64,000 nt of DNA from Gemmatimonadota bacterium. GTDB lineage: Bacteria > Latescibacterota > UBA2968 > UBA8231. The notes under the pieces were generated by a model, which was not told where the DNA came from, did not search any database, and worked only from the letters and a program-made list of their open reading frames with translations. The translations under genes were made by a program, and so were the position numbers. Every line of letters starts with the position of its first letter. Position 1 is the first letter of the stretch. Location of the stretch: the NCBI GenBank assembly GCA_018672475.1, contig JABHFS010000163.1:87323-151322 (forward strand), read 5' to 3'. Below, in pieces: positions 1 to 7,445 of the stretch.

Positions 1-307
1 CAGCCGTTGCCAAAGCCAACTCTACCGCCCGCATTGCCGCGACCTGACCAAAATTCCATTGCGCGTCGATGAGCGATACCGTCGGGCTCAACGACTCGAC
101 TAGTAATTCCGCACCAGGGACAATCGCCCGCTTTTGCGCGTCTTTGATATACTGGATTACGCGCAATACCCCATGCGAGGACATGCCCATGCTATCGGCA
201 CGGACCAACGCCTCGGCGACAATGCGAGCTTCGGACTCTGGCGCACCACTGCAAACAAAGAGTTTCACCGTCAGTTCCTGTAAGTATTCGGGTTTGAAGG
301 TCGGCAT
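1..307 (-). CDS. Malate/L-lactate dehydrogenase family oxidoreductase (Ldh_2 type), N-terminal part
   Basis: The reverse strand opens at an ATG at 307 and stays open to the window edge, giving 102 codons. The translation begins MPTFKPEYLQELTVKLF and contains the family signature SHGVLRVIQYI followed by a segment ending in a WNFGQ motif. Both are typical of the NAD(P)-dependent Ldh_2/YlbC family, which oxidises 2-hydroxy acids such as lactate, malate or ureidoglycolate. Members are about 330-360 residues, so roughly the C-terminal two thirds lie outside the window. No clear Shine-Dalgarno is visible. The substrate cannot be told from this part. Confidence 0.75.
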   Translation of the reverse strand, partial: MPTFKPEYLQELTVKLFVCSGAPESEARIVAEALVRADSMGMSSHGVLRVIQYIKDAQKRAIVPGAELLVESLSPTVSLIDAQWNFGQVAAMRAVELALATA

Positions 308-548
308 TTATCTTATTGGTCCCATGATTTAGTGAAGACCCAGAAGGATCATGCAAAGTCTAAACCCAATCTTCGGGTAAAGACCTAGCCCGATAGCTGA
401 ACTAGCTTATAACGATGACGGCCGATCCTCCTCAAGCACTCAACTTGCACCGCGATATTCCATCGGCATATCGCCTAATGGCGATCACAACACAGTATTT
501 CACCGCAGGATGTATACCATCAATATCTCCCTTCAACCATCATCTGCC

Positions 549-2282
549 CTATTCACTCAACTCAGCATAAATCTCCTCAACCGCCAAATCGCCAAATCGC
601 TCGCTCCAAGATTCGACCGCAAAACGCTCATTCTGCGGCTTAAGCGAAAGTGAACTCCAAAACCCCAACCCGCGCACCGAAAATGCCACCGTCGTCACCC
701 GCCCCCCACGCAACTCAATCTCCATGCCCTGCTGCTCGTCGCCGTATTCCACCTCAATCCAACACGGCCCAGAAGGCAGGTTGCGTATCAACGCCCCGTG
801 CAGCAGTCCGTCGACGATCTCAACCGAACCATAACCCGCAATACGCAGCCGCAGCCCGCCCTCTCCGATGCGCTTGCCCAGCGGCGCACGTACAAAGGCC
901 AACGAAGCTTCGAGATCATCCAACAGATCCTCGTCTTCGCTCGCCAGTTGGACCTCAGCCTCCGGCTCGACACCCGGACGACCGCTTTGCACACGTTGCT
1001 TTCCCCAAGCCGGCGCCTGTCGTTTAACCGCAACACCTCCCGGACGGGTCAATGCATGGAATATGATATTGGTCGCGGCCTGCAAAAAAGGCGTTTGCAC
1101 CGGTGCCTCCTCCGGCTCGGCTTCCCCGCCACCGCCCTCTGCCGGTTCTTCTCCCCCTTCGTCAGGGCAACTGGAAGGCAACCCGCTCCAACCTCGGTGT
1201 AAAGCAAGGTCGCTGATCACCGCCACCGTCTGGCCCTGCCACTCAACCCCGTAGAGCCCGCGCGGTGTCTGCCCGGTGCAAGGCGCTTGGTCCGGATAAT
1301 ACCAATGGGAACCGGGGATATCGGCTATGGGGCGTTTCAATTCACCGGGGAAGCCGTTTTCGTAGCTATAAAAGGCATGATACACCGCGTGATTGGCCGG
1401 CAATGGGAAAAGCCTCCCTTCAGAGCCGATCACCCTCTTGAGCATTGCCACCATCGCCTGCAAAAAACGACGATCCCCAGGCCCCTGCCCCGCATCGATA
1501 AAGAGACTCCCGCCACCGCGCAGATACTCACCCAAAAATACTAACTCTTCTTCACCCAACACCGCGCGCGGACCATTCGTCGAACCGCGCTGTATGCCCG
1601 GAAAGAAAAAATGCAACGGATCTTTACGCAGCGGTGGACTATTAAAATATTCGACGGGAAAGCCGTGCAATTGCGCTTGCACCTGGGTGTGGTCGCGCAC
1701 ATAACGGGCTACATCTTCCAAGACCGGCTTGCCGCCCTGACCGTCCAACCCATAGCCCCCAACGCCATTGAGCCTGAGCGGCGTAAACTTGACGAAGCCG
1801 CGCGTATCGCGACGGCTGTAGACATCGAGAATGATCACCGCCTTCTCGCGATCGGCGCGCATCAGATCTTCGATGCGCAATAGCTCCATTGCCTCAGAAG
1901 CGGCACTGTCGTTTACACTCGGTGCCGTCGGGTCGGGCATCGCCTCGACCAATAATTCAGCGCCGTCTCGTTTGGGCAAGGTCGGGTCGTAGTTTTCGCC
2001 CGGCGGCGGAGCGACGGCTTCGGCGGCTGTAACCAACGGCACCGCGCCTTCGGGTAGCGAGGCAGGATTGGCCTGCGAACGCACATATTCCATATCGACG
2101 TTGAGCAAGGTCGGCGCCGCGGCCACCAGTTTCTGCTGCTGCACAAAGCGGGGGGCACTGGCCAGCCGGGCGCGAAAAACGCTGACTTCGCGCTCTTCCA
2201 AGAATAGGTGGTCGACCAATAACAACACGGAGATATGCAGGATCAGCGAGAGGAAAATACTCGCCCAGACGAGTCGCGACAT
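549..2282 (-). CDS. DUF4159-domain membrane-anchored protein
   Basis: 577 residues. A single N-terminal membrane segment (about residues 5-27) is followed by an Ala/Pro-rich linker to about 130. A DUF4159-like domain (about 185-415) includes LRGGGSLFIDAG and HWYYPD. An acidic Glu/Gly insert (about 374-396) interrupts the end of that domain, and a C-terminal beta-rich extension (about 455-577) may be a carboxypeptidase-regulatory-like fold. DUF4159 proteins are usually encoded near MoxR/vWA gliding or TonB-like gene sets and are thought to act in the periplasm; the function is unknown. The ATG at 2282 lies 7 bases after a 60-codon ORF that shares its ALTRPGGxAVKR motif, so the two are probably co-transcribed. 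Confidence 0.7.
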   Translation of the reverse strand: MSRLVWASIFLSLILHISVLLLVDHLFLEEREVSVFRARLASAPRFVQQQKLVAAAPTLLNVDMEYVRSQANPASLPEGAVPLVTAAEAVAPPPGENYDPTLPKRDGAELLVEAMPDPTAPSVNDSAASEAMELLRIEDLMRADREKAVIILDVYSRRDTRGFVKFTPLRLNGVGGYGLDGQGGKPVLEDVARYVRDHTQVQAQLHGFPVEYFNSPPLRKDPLHFFFPGIQRGSTNGPRAVLGEEELVFLGEYLRGGGSLFIDAGQGPGDRRFLQAMVAMLKRVIGSEGRLFPLPANHAVYHAFYSYENGFPGELKRPIADIPGSHWYYPDQAPCTGQTPRGLYGVEWQGQTVAVISDLALHRGWSGLPSSCPDEGGEEPAEGGGGEAEPEEAPVQTPFLQAATNIIFHALTRPGGVAVKRQAPAWGKQRVQSGRPGVEPEAEVQLASEDEDLLDDLEASLAFVRAPLGKRIGEGGLRLRIAGYGSVEIVDGLLHGALIRNLPSGPCWIEVEYGDEQQGMEIELRGGRVTTVAFSVRGLGFWSSLSLKPQNERFAVESWSERFGDLAVEEIYAELSE

Positions 2283-2289
2283 AGATACC

Positions 2290-2472
2290 CTAGAAGGGCT
2301 GCGCTCCCGAGATCATCCGCGTCACGCCAGTGGCCGCAGCCCACAACGGGCGCTCGCGCTTGACGGCCCAACCACCTGGACGCGTTAGCGCGTAGACCAC
2401 GACATCCATCAATACTGAGGCCAAAAGACAAAGTACCACCGTGCGCTTGTGCAGCAATTTTGTCGCGTACAT
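2290..2472 (-). CDS. 60-residue membrane ORF resembling the tail of a DUF4159 protein
   Basis: A short ORF with a good ribosome site (AGGAG, 7 bases before the ATG at 2472) and a hydrophobic stretch at about residues 11-30. Residues 28-40 (ALTRPGGWAVKRERP) match ALTRPGGVAVKRQAP at about 410 of the DUF4159 protein encoded immediately downstream. It is therefore probably the C-terminal relic of a second DUF4159 copy, possibly still translated as a leader of the operon. Whether it makes a functional protein cannot be judged from sequence. Confidence 0.45.
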   Translation of the reverse strand: MYATKLLHKRTVVLCLLASVLMDVVVYALTRPGGWAVKRERPLWAAATGVTRMISGAQPF

Positions 2473-2497
2473 TCTCCAACTCCTCTCACTGGCTTAC

Positions 2498-2525
2498 AAT
2501 ATATATATACTGCAAGCCCGGTAAA
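2498..2525 (-). promoter_or_regulatory. Candidate promoter for the DUF4159 operon
   Basis: On the reverse strand TTTACC is followed after 16 bases by TATATT within an alternating TA run (2498-2510). The start codon of the 60-codon ORF lies about 26 bases further on. Spacing and position fit a sigma-70 promoter; the evidence is the boxes alone. Confidence 0.35.
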
Positions 2526-2556
2526 AGGCGAAAAATAGCCCCCTTGCCATTGTGAA

Positions 2557-2592
2557 TTTTTGTGCCCACGCTTTTTCGTTATGGCACAAAAA
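2557..2592. repeat. Inverted repeat, 10-bp perfect arms
   Basis: Arms TTTTTGTGCC (2557-2566) and GGCACAAAAA (2583-2592) are exact complements around a 16-base loop. It lies between the divergent DUF4159 operon and the response-regulator gene. It could be an operator or a weak bidirectional hairpin terminator; the stem is too short in G+C to decide. Confidence 0.4.
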
Positions 2593-3041
2593 ATCGTTGA
2601 AAACCTAGTAAAAAACTATCGCGTCGCTGAGCGCAATCCCAACCTGTGAAGTGCCGTGCGCGGTGTCCTGCACCGTCGTTTCCGCACATACGCGCGCTCG
2701 GCTGTATCTCCTCCACCTTAGATCAAGGCAAGTTGATCGGTTATAGCGGCCCCAATGGCGAGACCGCACAGTATCCCTTGAACACCTACCGCACCTGGTA
2801 TCCGTCGCTTTTTCACCATTATCATTCCCCTGGCTTGCGCCAGTTGCTACCCCATCCTGAGCTTGTTCGACCGAGCCACCCCATTAGTTTCACCCGCAAC
2901 CCTGCGCTGGGTCGCATCCAACCGTCGGATTTTTCTTTTTGGCATTTTTTTTTGCAGCTATGGAAACTCGGCGGGCGGCGCGATCGTTCAACGGGATCAT
3001 AATCCCTTGACGCAGAATCTTTCTTGTCCTACTGTCTCGAT

Positions 3042-3441
3042 ATGGGCAAGTCACTCCACAGCCGACAGCACGAGGCTCAAGTCAAAATCCTCGTTATCGA
3101 CGACGAAGCCGCCGCCATCCGCGTCCTCACGTATCTACTCGAACGATCCGGTTATCAAGGGATCTCAACGCAGAGTGCCAAAGACGCGTTCTTCCTCCTG
3201 CACGAAACCCCGGCAGATTTGATCATCGCGGATATATTCAGACCCGACATCAACAGCCTCGAAGTCCTCACGCGCCTCAAAAAACTATCCCGACACTCCC
3301 ATCCTCGCGGTCTCTGGCGGCTGCAATATCGGGGGCAGGAGCCCCTTGGAACTGGCGCAAGAAAAACGCGCCGATGCTACCTTTCACACCCCCTTCAAAG
3401 CCGCCGACTTCATCGAAACCATCACCGCAGCGCTCGCTTAA
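3042..3441 (+). pseudogene. Stand-alone response-regulator receiver domain with a +1 frameshift
   Basis: A CheY-like receiver. It begins MGKSLHSRQHEAQ and continues VKILVIDDE (acidic pocket), then LIIADIFRPD, where the Asp of ADIF is the likely phospho-acceptor. At the A6 run 3279-3284 the frame must shift by one base. The continuation in the other frame reads YPDTPILAVSGG (conserved Ser) and FHTPFKAADF (conserved Lys), ending at the TAA at 3439-3441. Deleting one A would give a complete receiver of about 130 residues with no output domain. Unshifted translation runs on to 3607 as nonsense. This may be true decay or an error in the homopolymer. No histidine kinase is nearby. An earlier start at 3024 is also possible. 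Confidence 0.7.
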
Positions 3442-3601
3442 ACACACTTCTCGCCAATCCCTCCAGTGACCGATACACCCCCAACACGCAAGCTGCCCCC
3501 TTCACTGAGCGACCGCAGTTGCAGTGTCATTCTACGCGATGGTCAAATCCGATTCGCGAAACCTGGAAAAATCCATCCGCACTAAAACGGAGATATACAT
3601 T

Positions 3602-4366
3602 GTGAAGATTCTCTTAGCCGGCGGTTCCGGCGGCGTCGGTTCCGCCACAATACCCTACCTGCGCACCCACCACGAGGTCCGCGTTCTCGACCTGACCGCT
3701 CCTGCCCACGACGTCGAGTTCGTCCAGGGCTCAATCGCCGACCCCGACGCGCTTGACAAGGCGCTTGACGGCGTCGACAGCTTTATTACCATGGTCATGC
3801 AGGGTGGCCAGGATGGGCTAGATCGCGAGCACAGCGTCGAACAGGCCATTGGCAATTATCAGACCAACTGCCTGGGCTTGCACCTCTTGTTGCTCAAAGC
3901 CTTTGAACTGGGCATCAAAGCCGGCGTGCACACCTCGACGATGAGCGCGCACAACCGCAACCGACGCTACTATCCCTCCGAAGAAGAGGTCCCACTCGAC
4001 GGCCCCAATGTCTATGGACTAAGTAAGGGTTTCTCCGAGCAGATCTGCCGTTACTTCGCCCGCGAATACGATATGAGCCTGGCCGCCCTGCGCATCTCCG
4101 GCCCCCGCAATCGCGCGCAGTTTATCGCGCAATACAACGACCCACCGCGTCGTCCGTGGGGGCAACAACTCTATCTCACCGACGAAGAGGACCTCGCCAA
4201 CGCCTATCTGTCCGCGCTCGAATTCGTGCATAAGAGCCATGGCCGTTTCGACGCCTTCTTTATCGCCGGAGATGCGGCGCACGAAGAGATGAATATGAGC
4301 AAAGCCCGGTCGTTATTGGGCTGGGAGCCGCTTGCTGCTAAAAAGCTCGGGCTGGAGAGCGGGTAA
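3602..4366 (+). CDS. NAD(P)-dependent epimerase/dehydratase (extended SDR)
   Basis: About 254 residues from a GTG at 3602, chosen because GGAG sits 9 bases upstream and the Rossmann motif GGSGGVGSATI then follows directly. A longer in-frame start at 3524 has no support. The active-site pattern is a Ser in HTSTMSAH and YGLSK (Tyr-x3-Lys). Extended SDRs of this kind act on nucleotide sugars or related sugars; the short length and the RISGPRN segment resemble uronate-dehydrogenase-like members. It stands alone between the broken receiver gene and the rhamnose mutarotase gene on the other strand. The substrate is unknown. Confidence 0.8.
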   Translation: MKILLAGGSGGVGSATIPYLRTHHEVRVLDLTAPAHDVEFVQGSIADPDALDKALDGVDSFITMVMQGGQDGLDREHSVEQAIGNYQTNCLGLHLLLLKAFELGIKAGVHTSTMSAHNRNRRYYPSEEEVPLDGPNVYGLSKGFSEQICRYFAREYDMSLAALRISGPRNRAQFIAQYNDPPRRPWGQQLYLTDEEDLANAYLSALEFVHKSHGRFDAFFIAGDAAHEEMNMSKARSLLGWEPLAAKKLGLESG

Positions 4367-4609
4367 CGGGACAGGGGGTGAAGTGCGTGTCTCACGTTGC
4401 GAGGAATCCCCTAAAAAGAGGCCCCATAAACCATAGGGTAGTTTTCGGCTGCATCTGTGTTGAAGAAACGGATTGCCTAGCGAAGGGGTTGCAGGGGTAG
4501 GGAATTTCCAGGAGGGGGGACGGGCCTGGTGGGGTAGTCCGGAGAGAGTGGCCGCGCCGAAGGGCCGAGGAACTTGAAAAATCCCCTGCCCGCCCAACCT
4601 CGAAGCGCC

Positions 4610-4930
4610 CTACTCGTTTGCATACCGCCCAAATACAAAAGCCACCTCAAGGTCCTCGACAATACTCTCGCCCGCCGAATTCGTCGCCATCAACGTCGCC
4701 ATATAGGCATGCCAGCGCGCCGTTTCTTCGCCCAACTGACCGCGTTCAAAGTGTTCCTTCGATGGCGCTTCTGCGTGCAAAAAGAGCCGGTCCTCGTATT
4801 CGTAGATAATCATATGCACCCCTTCGCCCTTCATCTGCGCGGCGATCCCGGGCCACAATTCATCGTGCGCTTTTTTGTATTCGGCATAACAACCCGGTTT
4901 GAGCTTAAAAGTCATCCCCGTGGTATACAT
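4610..4930 (-). CDS. rhaM: L-rhamnose mutarotase
   Basis: 106 residues starting MYTTGMTFKLKPGCYAEY, from the ATG at 4930 with AAGGAG 6 bases upstream; a longer frame to 5020 is rejected. The protein shows the RhaM/DUF718 pattern: KPGCYAEYKKAHDELWP, an IYEYEDRLFLHAEA strand and a C-terminal region ending VFGRYANE. RhaM interconverts alpha and beta anomers of L-rhamnose; length and fold match the family (about 104 residues). It lies 16 bases downstream of the broken SDR gene, so the two were probably one sugar-oxidation operon. Confidence 0.85.
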   Translation of the reverse strand: MYTTGMTFKLKPGCYAEYKKAHDELWPGIAAQMKGEGVHMIIYEYEDRLFLHAEAPSKEHFERGQLGEETARWHAYMATLMATNSAGESIVEDLEVAFVFGRYANE

Positions 4931-4946
4931 TCTGGCTCCTTGTGGT

Positions 4947-5650
4947 TTAAATGTCGTCACCGGCACAACGCGTCGGTCCGTCCGTCTCCCATCCTGCGCA
5001 GGTGGTCCACCCGCCGTCAACCACCAACGAAGTCCCCGTGATACCCGACGAATCCTCGCAACTAAAATAGAGCCGGCCCCCGGGCAAGATCCTCGGGTTG
5101 GATCGCCACCTCCATCGGCACCCGCTGCAAGCGCTTCTGCAACACGCCGTCCGGGTCGGATATCGCATTTAGCTGGTAGCGCAGCATCGGGGTGTCGGTG
5201 ATGCCGGAGCAGATGCAGTTACAACGCAGTCCCTCAGCCGCAGAGTCGAGCGCGATCAAGCGCGCCAGCCCCAGCGCCGCGTGCTTGGAGGCGGTGTAGG
5301 CCGGCGTCTGGCCCTGGCCGATAAGACTGCTGACCGAGGCAATATTGACCACGTAGCTGCGCGCGTTTTGCCAATAGGTGCGGCACGGCGTATTCGAGTG
5401 AAATGAAAATTGCCTTGGCGTTGACACCCATCAGATAATCCCAGGCTTCCTCGTCGTATTCGTGCAACTTTCCGACATGCACGATTCCAGCGCAATTGAC
5501 GAGCATATGCAGACCAGAGAATGCGGCCACCGTGGCTTCTATCGAACGGGCTAGTTGGGGGCGATCGGCCACATTGCAATGCGCAAAGACCGCATCGCCA
5601 CCGTCGGCGCGGATCCTAGCCACCACTGTATTGCCCAACTCAAGCTGAGC
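4947..5650 (-). pseudogene. Broken short-chain dehydrogenase (SDR): N-terminus missing, two frameshifts
   Basis: Three reading frames together spell a classical SDR. The first runs GNTVVARIRADGGDAVF to EYAVPHLLAKRA (5638 to about 5360). The second runs SYVVNIASVSSLIGQ and PAYTASKHAALGLAR (Tyr-x3-Lys) to about 5080. The third runs LYFSCEDSSGITGTS and LVVDGGW to the stop at 4947. Frame changes fall near 5360 (a CGCGCG run) and at a five-C run 5077-5081. The cofactor-binding N-terminus is absent: stop codons appear upstream of 5650. A matching SDR N-terminus lies at 7328-7445 on the same strand, beyond the protease gene. Given its neighbour rhaM, the enzyme may have oxidised L-rhamnose (inference). 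Confidence 0.8.
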
Positions 5651-5740
5651 AAGGGGCTGCTATATAATGCCTGAAAGATAAGAAAGTTTTTTGCTATTTA
5701 GCCAGCATTGCAGACGAAAAGTCCTCACCACAGTAGCAAC
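5608..5740 (+). repeat. Left repeat pair flanking the protease insert (A 5608-5636, B 5700-5740)
   Basis: Segment A (29 bases, inside the SDR remnant) matches 7328-7356 at 26 of 29 positions in direct orientation. Segment B (41 bases) matches 7276-7316 at 34 of 41 positions without gaps, also direct. In A and in the first 24 bases of B every mismatch is a transition, with A/T in this copy and G/C in the right copy. Confidence 0.75.
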
Positions 5741-5970
5741 AGAAATAGCAACACATTTTGACATGTGATGATTCATTTTATCTAAAAAGGTCATTTTGTC
5801 CAAAAAGTGGATAATAAGCGCAAATTACCACGATGGATCGTTGCCGTCTTCTTTCTAATTATCTATAATATGCAACCAACAGAAAAAGGATAAATTTTTT
5901 AATCGCTCGCTAATTTATTTCTCCTTCATGATGTCAGGTATATTTTACTCTAACTCTACTAAGGAGTGTA
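5651..5970 (+). other. AT-rich upstream region of the inserted protease gene
   Basis: 320 bases with clearly lower G+C than the surroundings and no reading frame of note. It contains repeat B, two CAAAAAG/TAAAAAG-type runs near 5781-5808 and the ribosome site AAGGAG at 5961-5966. The protease promoter must lie here, but no pair of boxes stands out enough to call. Confidence 0.5.
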
Positions 5971-7185
5971 ATGGTTATGAAAGATCATTCGTTTTTCCGG
6001 TCGGCAATAAACGTTGGTGCTCTGGCTCTCTTGCTGGTCAGCGTTGGTTGTTCCGGTGATCTGGATCCGGTCTCCTCGCTCGGGGAACAAACCAAAATGA
6101 TGGCGCCGGTAGCCAAGCGTGCTGCGCCCGTCGTACCCGGTCGCTATATCGTCGTTTTGGAAGATGGGGTTTCGGCTGCCGATGTGCCGGGGCGCGCCCG
6201 CGGTCTGGCTCGTAAGCACGGTGGGCAGGAAGAGCAAATTTACCGCCATGCGCTCAAGGGATTCGCAGCCAGAGGGCTCTCGCAATCTGCCGCGGCTCGT
6301 TTGCGCGATGAGCCGGGTGTGAAAATCGTTGAGCAAGACCGAGTTTGGACGCTGAATAAGCGGGGTGGTGGCAAGGGACCCGGCGGTGGCGGTGGCGGTG
6401 GTGGATGTCAAACTCAGACCGTGCCGTGGGGTATCGCTCGCGTAGGAGGCGTCAGTGATGGAAGCAGTCTCACCGGTACCGCCTGGATCATCGATACCGG
6501 CATTAGTGGGGTCAGCGATCTCAATTTGAATACTGAGAAGAGTGCCAATTTCGTCACCAAGGGCAAGAATTCTTCGAATGACGGGAATGGCCACGGAACG
6601 CATGTGGCGGGTACGGTTGCTGCGAAAGACAACGGTTGTGATGTAGTAGGGGTAGCGGCTGGTGCTGAGGTGGCTGCCGTGCGGGTACTAGATAATCGAG
6701 GCAGCGGCTATACTTCCTGGATCGTGGCCGGCATTGATTACGTGGCGGCGAATGGGGTGGCTGGCGATGTTGCGAATATGAGTCTCGGCGGGTATAGCGG
6801 TACCAGCGAAACGGCGATGGACGTTGCGGTAAAACAAGCCGCCGATCAGGGTATTTTGTTTGCCATAGCTGCAGGGAATTCAGCCGAGGATGCCTCCTAT
6901 TATACCCCGGCACATATTGAAAATAAGGTCGGTGTCTACACCGTTTCAGCGATCGGTACCAACGACTGCCTGGCCTCCTTCAGCAACTATGGCAGTCCGG
7001 TCGATGTTGCAGCACCCGGCGTCGGAGTCGAATCGCTTGCGAAAGACGGCGGGACAGTCACCTATAGCGGAACCAGCATGGCCGCCCCCCATGTAGCCGG
7101 TCTTTTGCTCCTGGGTCTACTGGGTTCCGATGGAACAGCCTGCGGCGATCCAGATGGCAATCCCGACCTGATCGCCTACCAATAA
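5971..7185 (+). CDS. Subtilisin-like serine protease lipoprotein (S8 family with I9 propeptide)
   Basis: 404 residues. A lipoprotein signal peptide ends at Cys27 (VSVGC). An inhibitor-I9-type propeptide (about 57-125, GRYIVVLEDG to GVKIVEQDRVW) is followed by a Gly-rich linker of eight glycines (about 132-144) and the S8 catalytic domain. The catalytic residues are Asp174 (IIDTG), His207 (GHGTHVAG), oxyanion Asn302 (AAGNS) and Ser368 (SGTSMAAPHVAG), all intact. A processed, membrane-tethered secreted protease is expected. Two ATGs (5971, 5977) lie 4 and 10 bases after AAGGAG, so the start is uncertain by two codons. Codon use differs from neighbours and the gene sits within a split SDR gene, which suggests acquisition. 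Confidence 0.9.
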   Translation: MVMKDHSFFRSAINVGALALLLVSVGCSGDLDPVSSLGEQTKMMAPVAKRAAPVVPGRYIVVLEDGVSAADVPGRARGLARKHGGQEEQIYRHALKGFAARGLSQSAAARLRDEPGVKIVEQDRVWTLNKRGGGKGPGGGGGGGGCQTQTVPWGIARVGGVSDGSSLTGTAWIIDTGISGVSDLNLNTEKSANFVTKGKNSSNDGNGHGTHVAGTVAAKDNGCDVVGVAAGAEVAAVRVLDNRGSGYTSWIVAGIDYVAANGVAGDVANMSLGGYSGTSETAMDVAVKQAADQGILFAIAAGNSAEDASYYTPAHIENKVGVYTVSAIGTNDCLASFSNYGSPVDVAAPGVGVESLAKDGGTVTYSGTSMAAPHVAGLLLLGLLGSDGTACGDPDGNPDLIAYQ

Positions 7186-7222
7186 CCTTTCCTCTGTGGG
7201 GCGTTCGCTCTGTATAAATGCT

Positions 7223-7257
7223 GCTGCAACCGAGGCTTGTCGGGCCTCGGTTGCAGC
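7223..7257 (+). terminator. Hairpin terminator after the protease gene
   Basis: Perfect 14-bp arms (7223-7236 and 7244-7257, GCTGCAACCGAGGC and its complement) around a 7-base loop, 38 bases after the stop codon. Only a weak T-rich stretch follows, so it may be an imperfect intrinsic terminator or a stabilising 3' hairpin. Confidence 0.7.
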
Positions 7258-7275
7258 GGAAATTGTTTGACATTC

Positions 7276-7356
7276 AGCCGGCGTTGCAGACGGAAAGTCA
7301 CCACCATATTAGCAACAAATTTGACGTCGCGGATCCCAGCCGCCACTGCATTGCCC
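7276..7356 (+). repeat. Right repeat pair flanking the protease insert (B' 7276-7316, A' 7328-7356)
   Basis: Direct partners of 5700-5740 (34/41 identical) and 5608-5636 (26/29 identical). B' is bracketed by TTTGACAT and TTTGACGT. A' encodes GNAVAAGIR on the reverse strand, matching GNTVVARIR in the SDR remnant. Confidence 0.75.
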
Positions 7357-7445
7357 CCCGACTCCTAGTATCGTAGCTTCTAAGTCGATCCGCACATAGC
7401 GCCAGCAGCCCGATACGCCCCATACCAAGGCCGAAATTGCGACCG
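7328..7445 (-). pseudogene. N-terminal fragment of the split SDR gene
   Basis: On the reverse strand the codons read GIGRNFGLGMGRIGLLALC then ADR, the glycine-rich cofactor loop and second strand of an SDR with correct spacing. In a shifted frame they continue GNAVAAGIR. The T-G of the usual TGxxxGIG is lost where the ABC-transporter gene now begins. This is exactly the part missing from the SDR remnant at 4947-5650. The reading rests on a short similarity plus the shared repeat. Confidence 0.6.

Larger units (their letters stand above)
2473..3023. other. 551-base stretch without a supported gene
   Basis: It contains the candidate promoter at 2498-2525, an inverted repeat at 2557-2592 and T-rich runs near 2931-2952. 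Forward reading frames at 2646-3002 and 2863-3222 have no ribosome site, unnatural composition and no recognisable motif, so they are not called. Confidence 0.5.
5650..7327 (+). mobile_element. Putative transposase-less insertion carrying a subtilisin-like gene
   Basis: The interval separates the SDR N-terminal fragment (7328-7445) from the rest of the SDR gene (4947-5650). It carries one gene, its upstream AT-rich region and its terminator. It is bounded by direct repeats B/B' inside and A/A' outside, where A/A' duplicates part of the interrupted SDR codons (GNxVxAxIR). The protease gene uses more G/T-ending codons than its C-ending neighbours. No transposase or integrase is present. Element boundaries are approximate. 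Confidence 0.5.

Noticed and set aside
69..332. Forward ORF of 87 codons at the window start
   Set aside because: The reverse strand encodes a recognisable Ldh_2-family N-terminus over the same bases.
2646..3002. Forward ORF of 118 codons upstream of the response regulator
   Set aside because: No ribosome site and no family features. Composition is unlike the neighbouring genes.
3279..3285. Programmed -1 frameshift at the A-rich heptamer in the receiver gene
   Set aside because: The run is read as AAA AAA C in the zero frame, not A AAA AAC, and the required shift is +1, so the usual slippery mechanism does not fit.
7276..7316. Integron attC site around the protease insert
   Set aside because: The GTTGC...GCAAC ends resemble core sites only superficially. 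The consensus bases are missing and no integrase gene is present.
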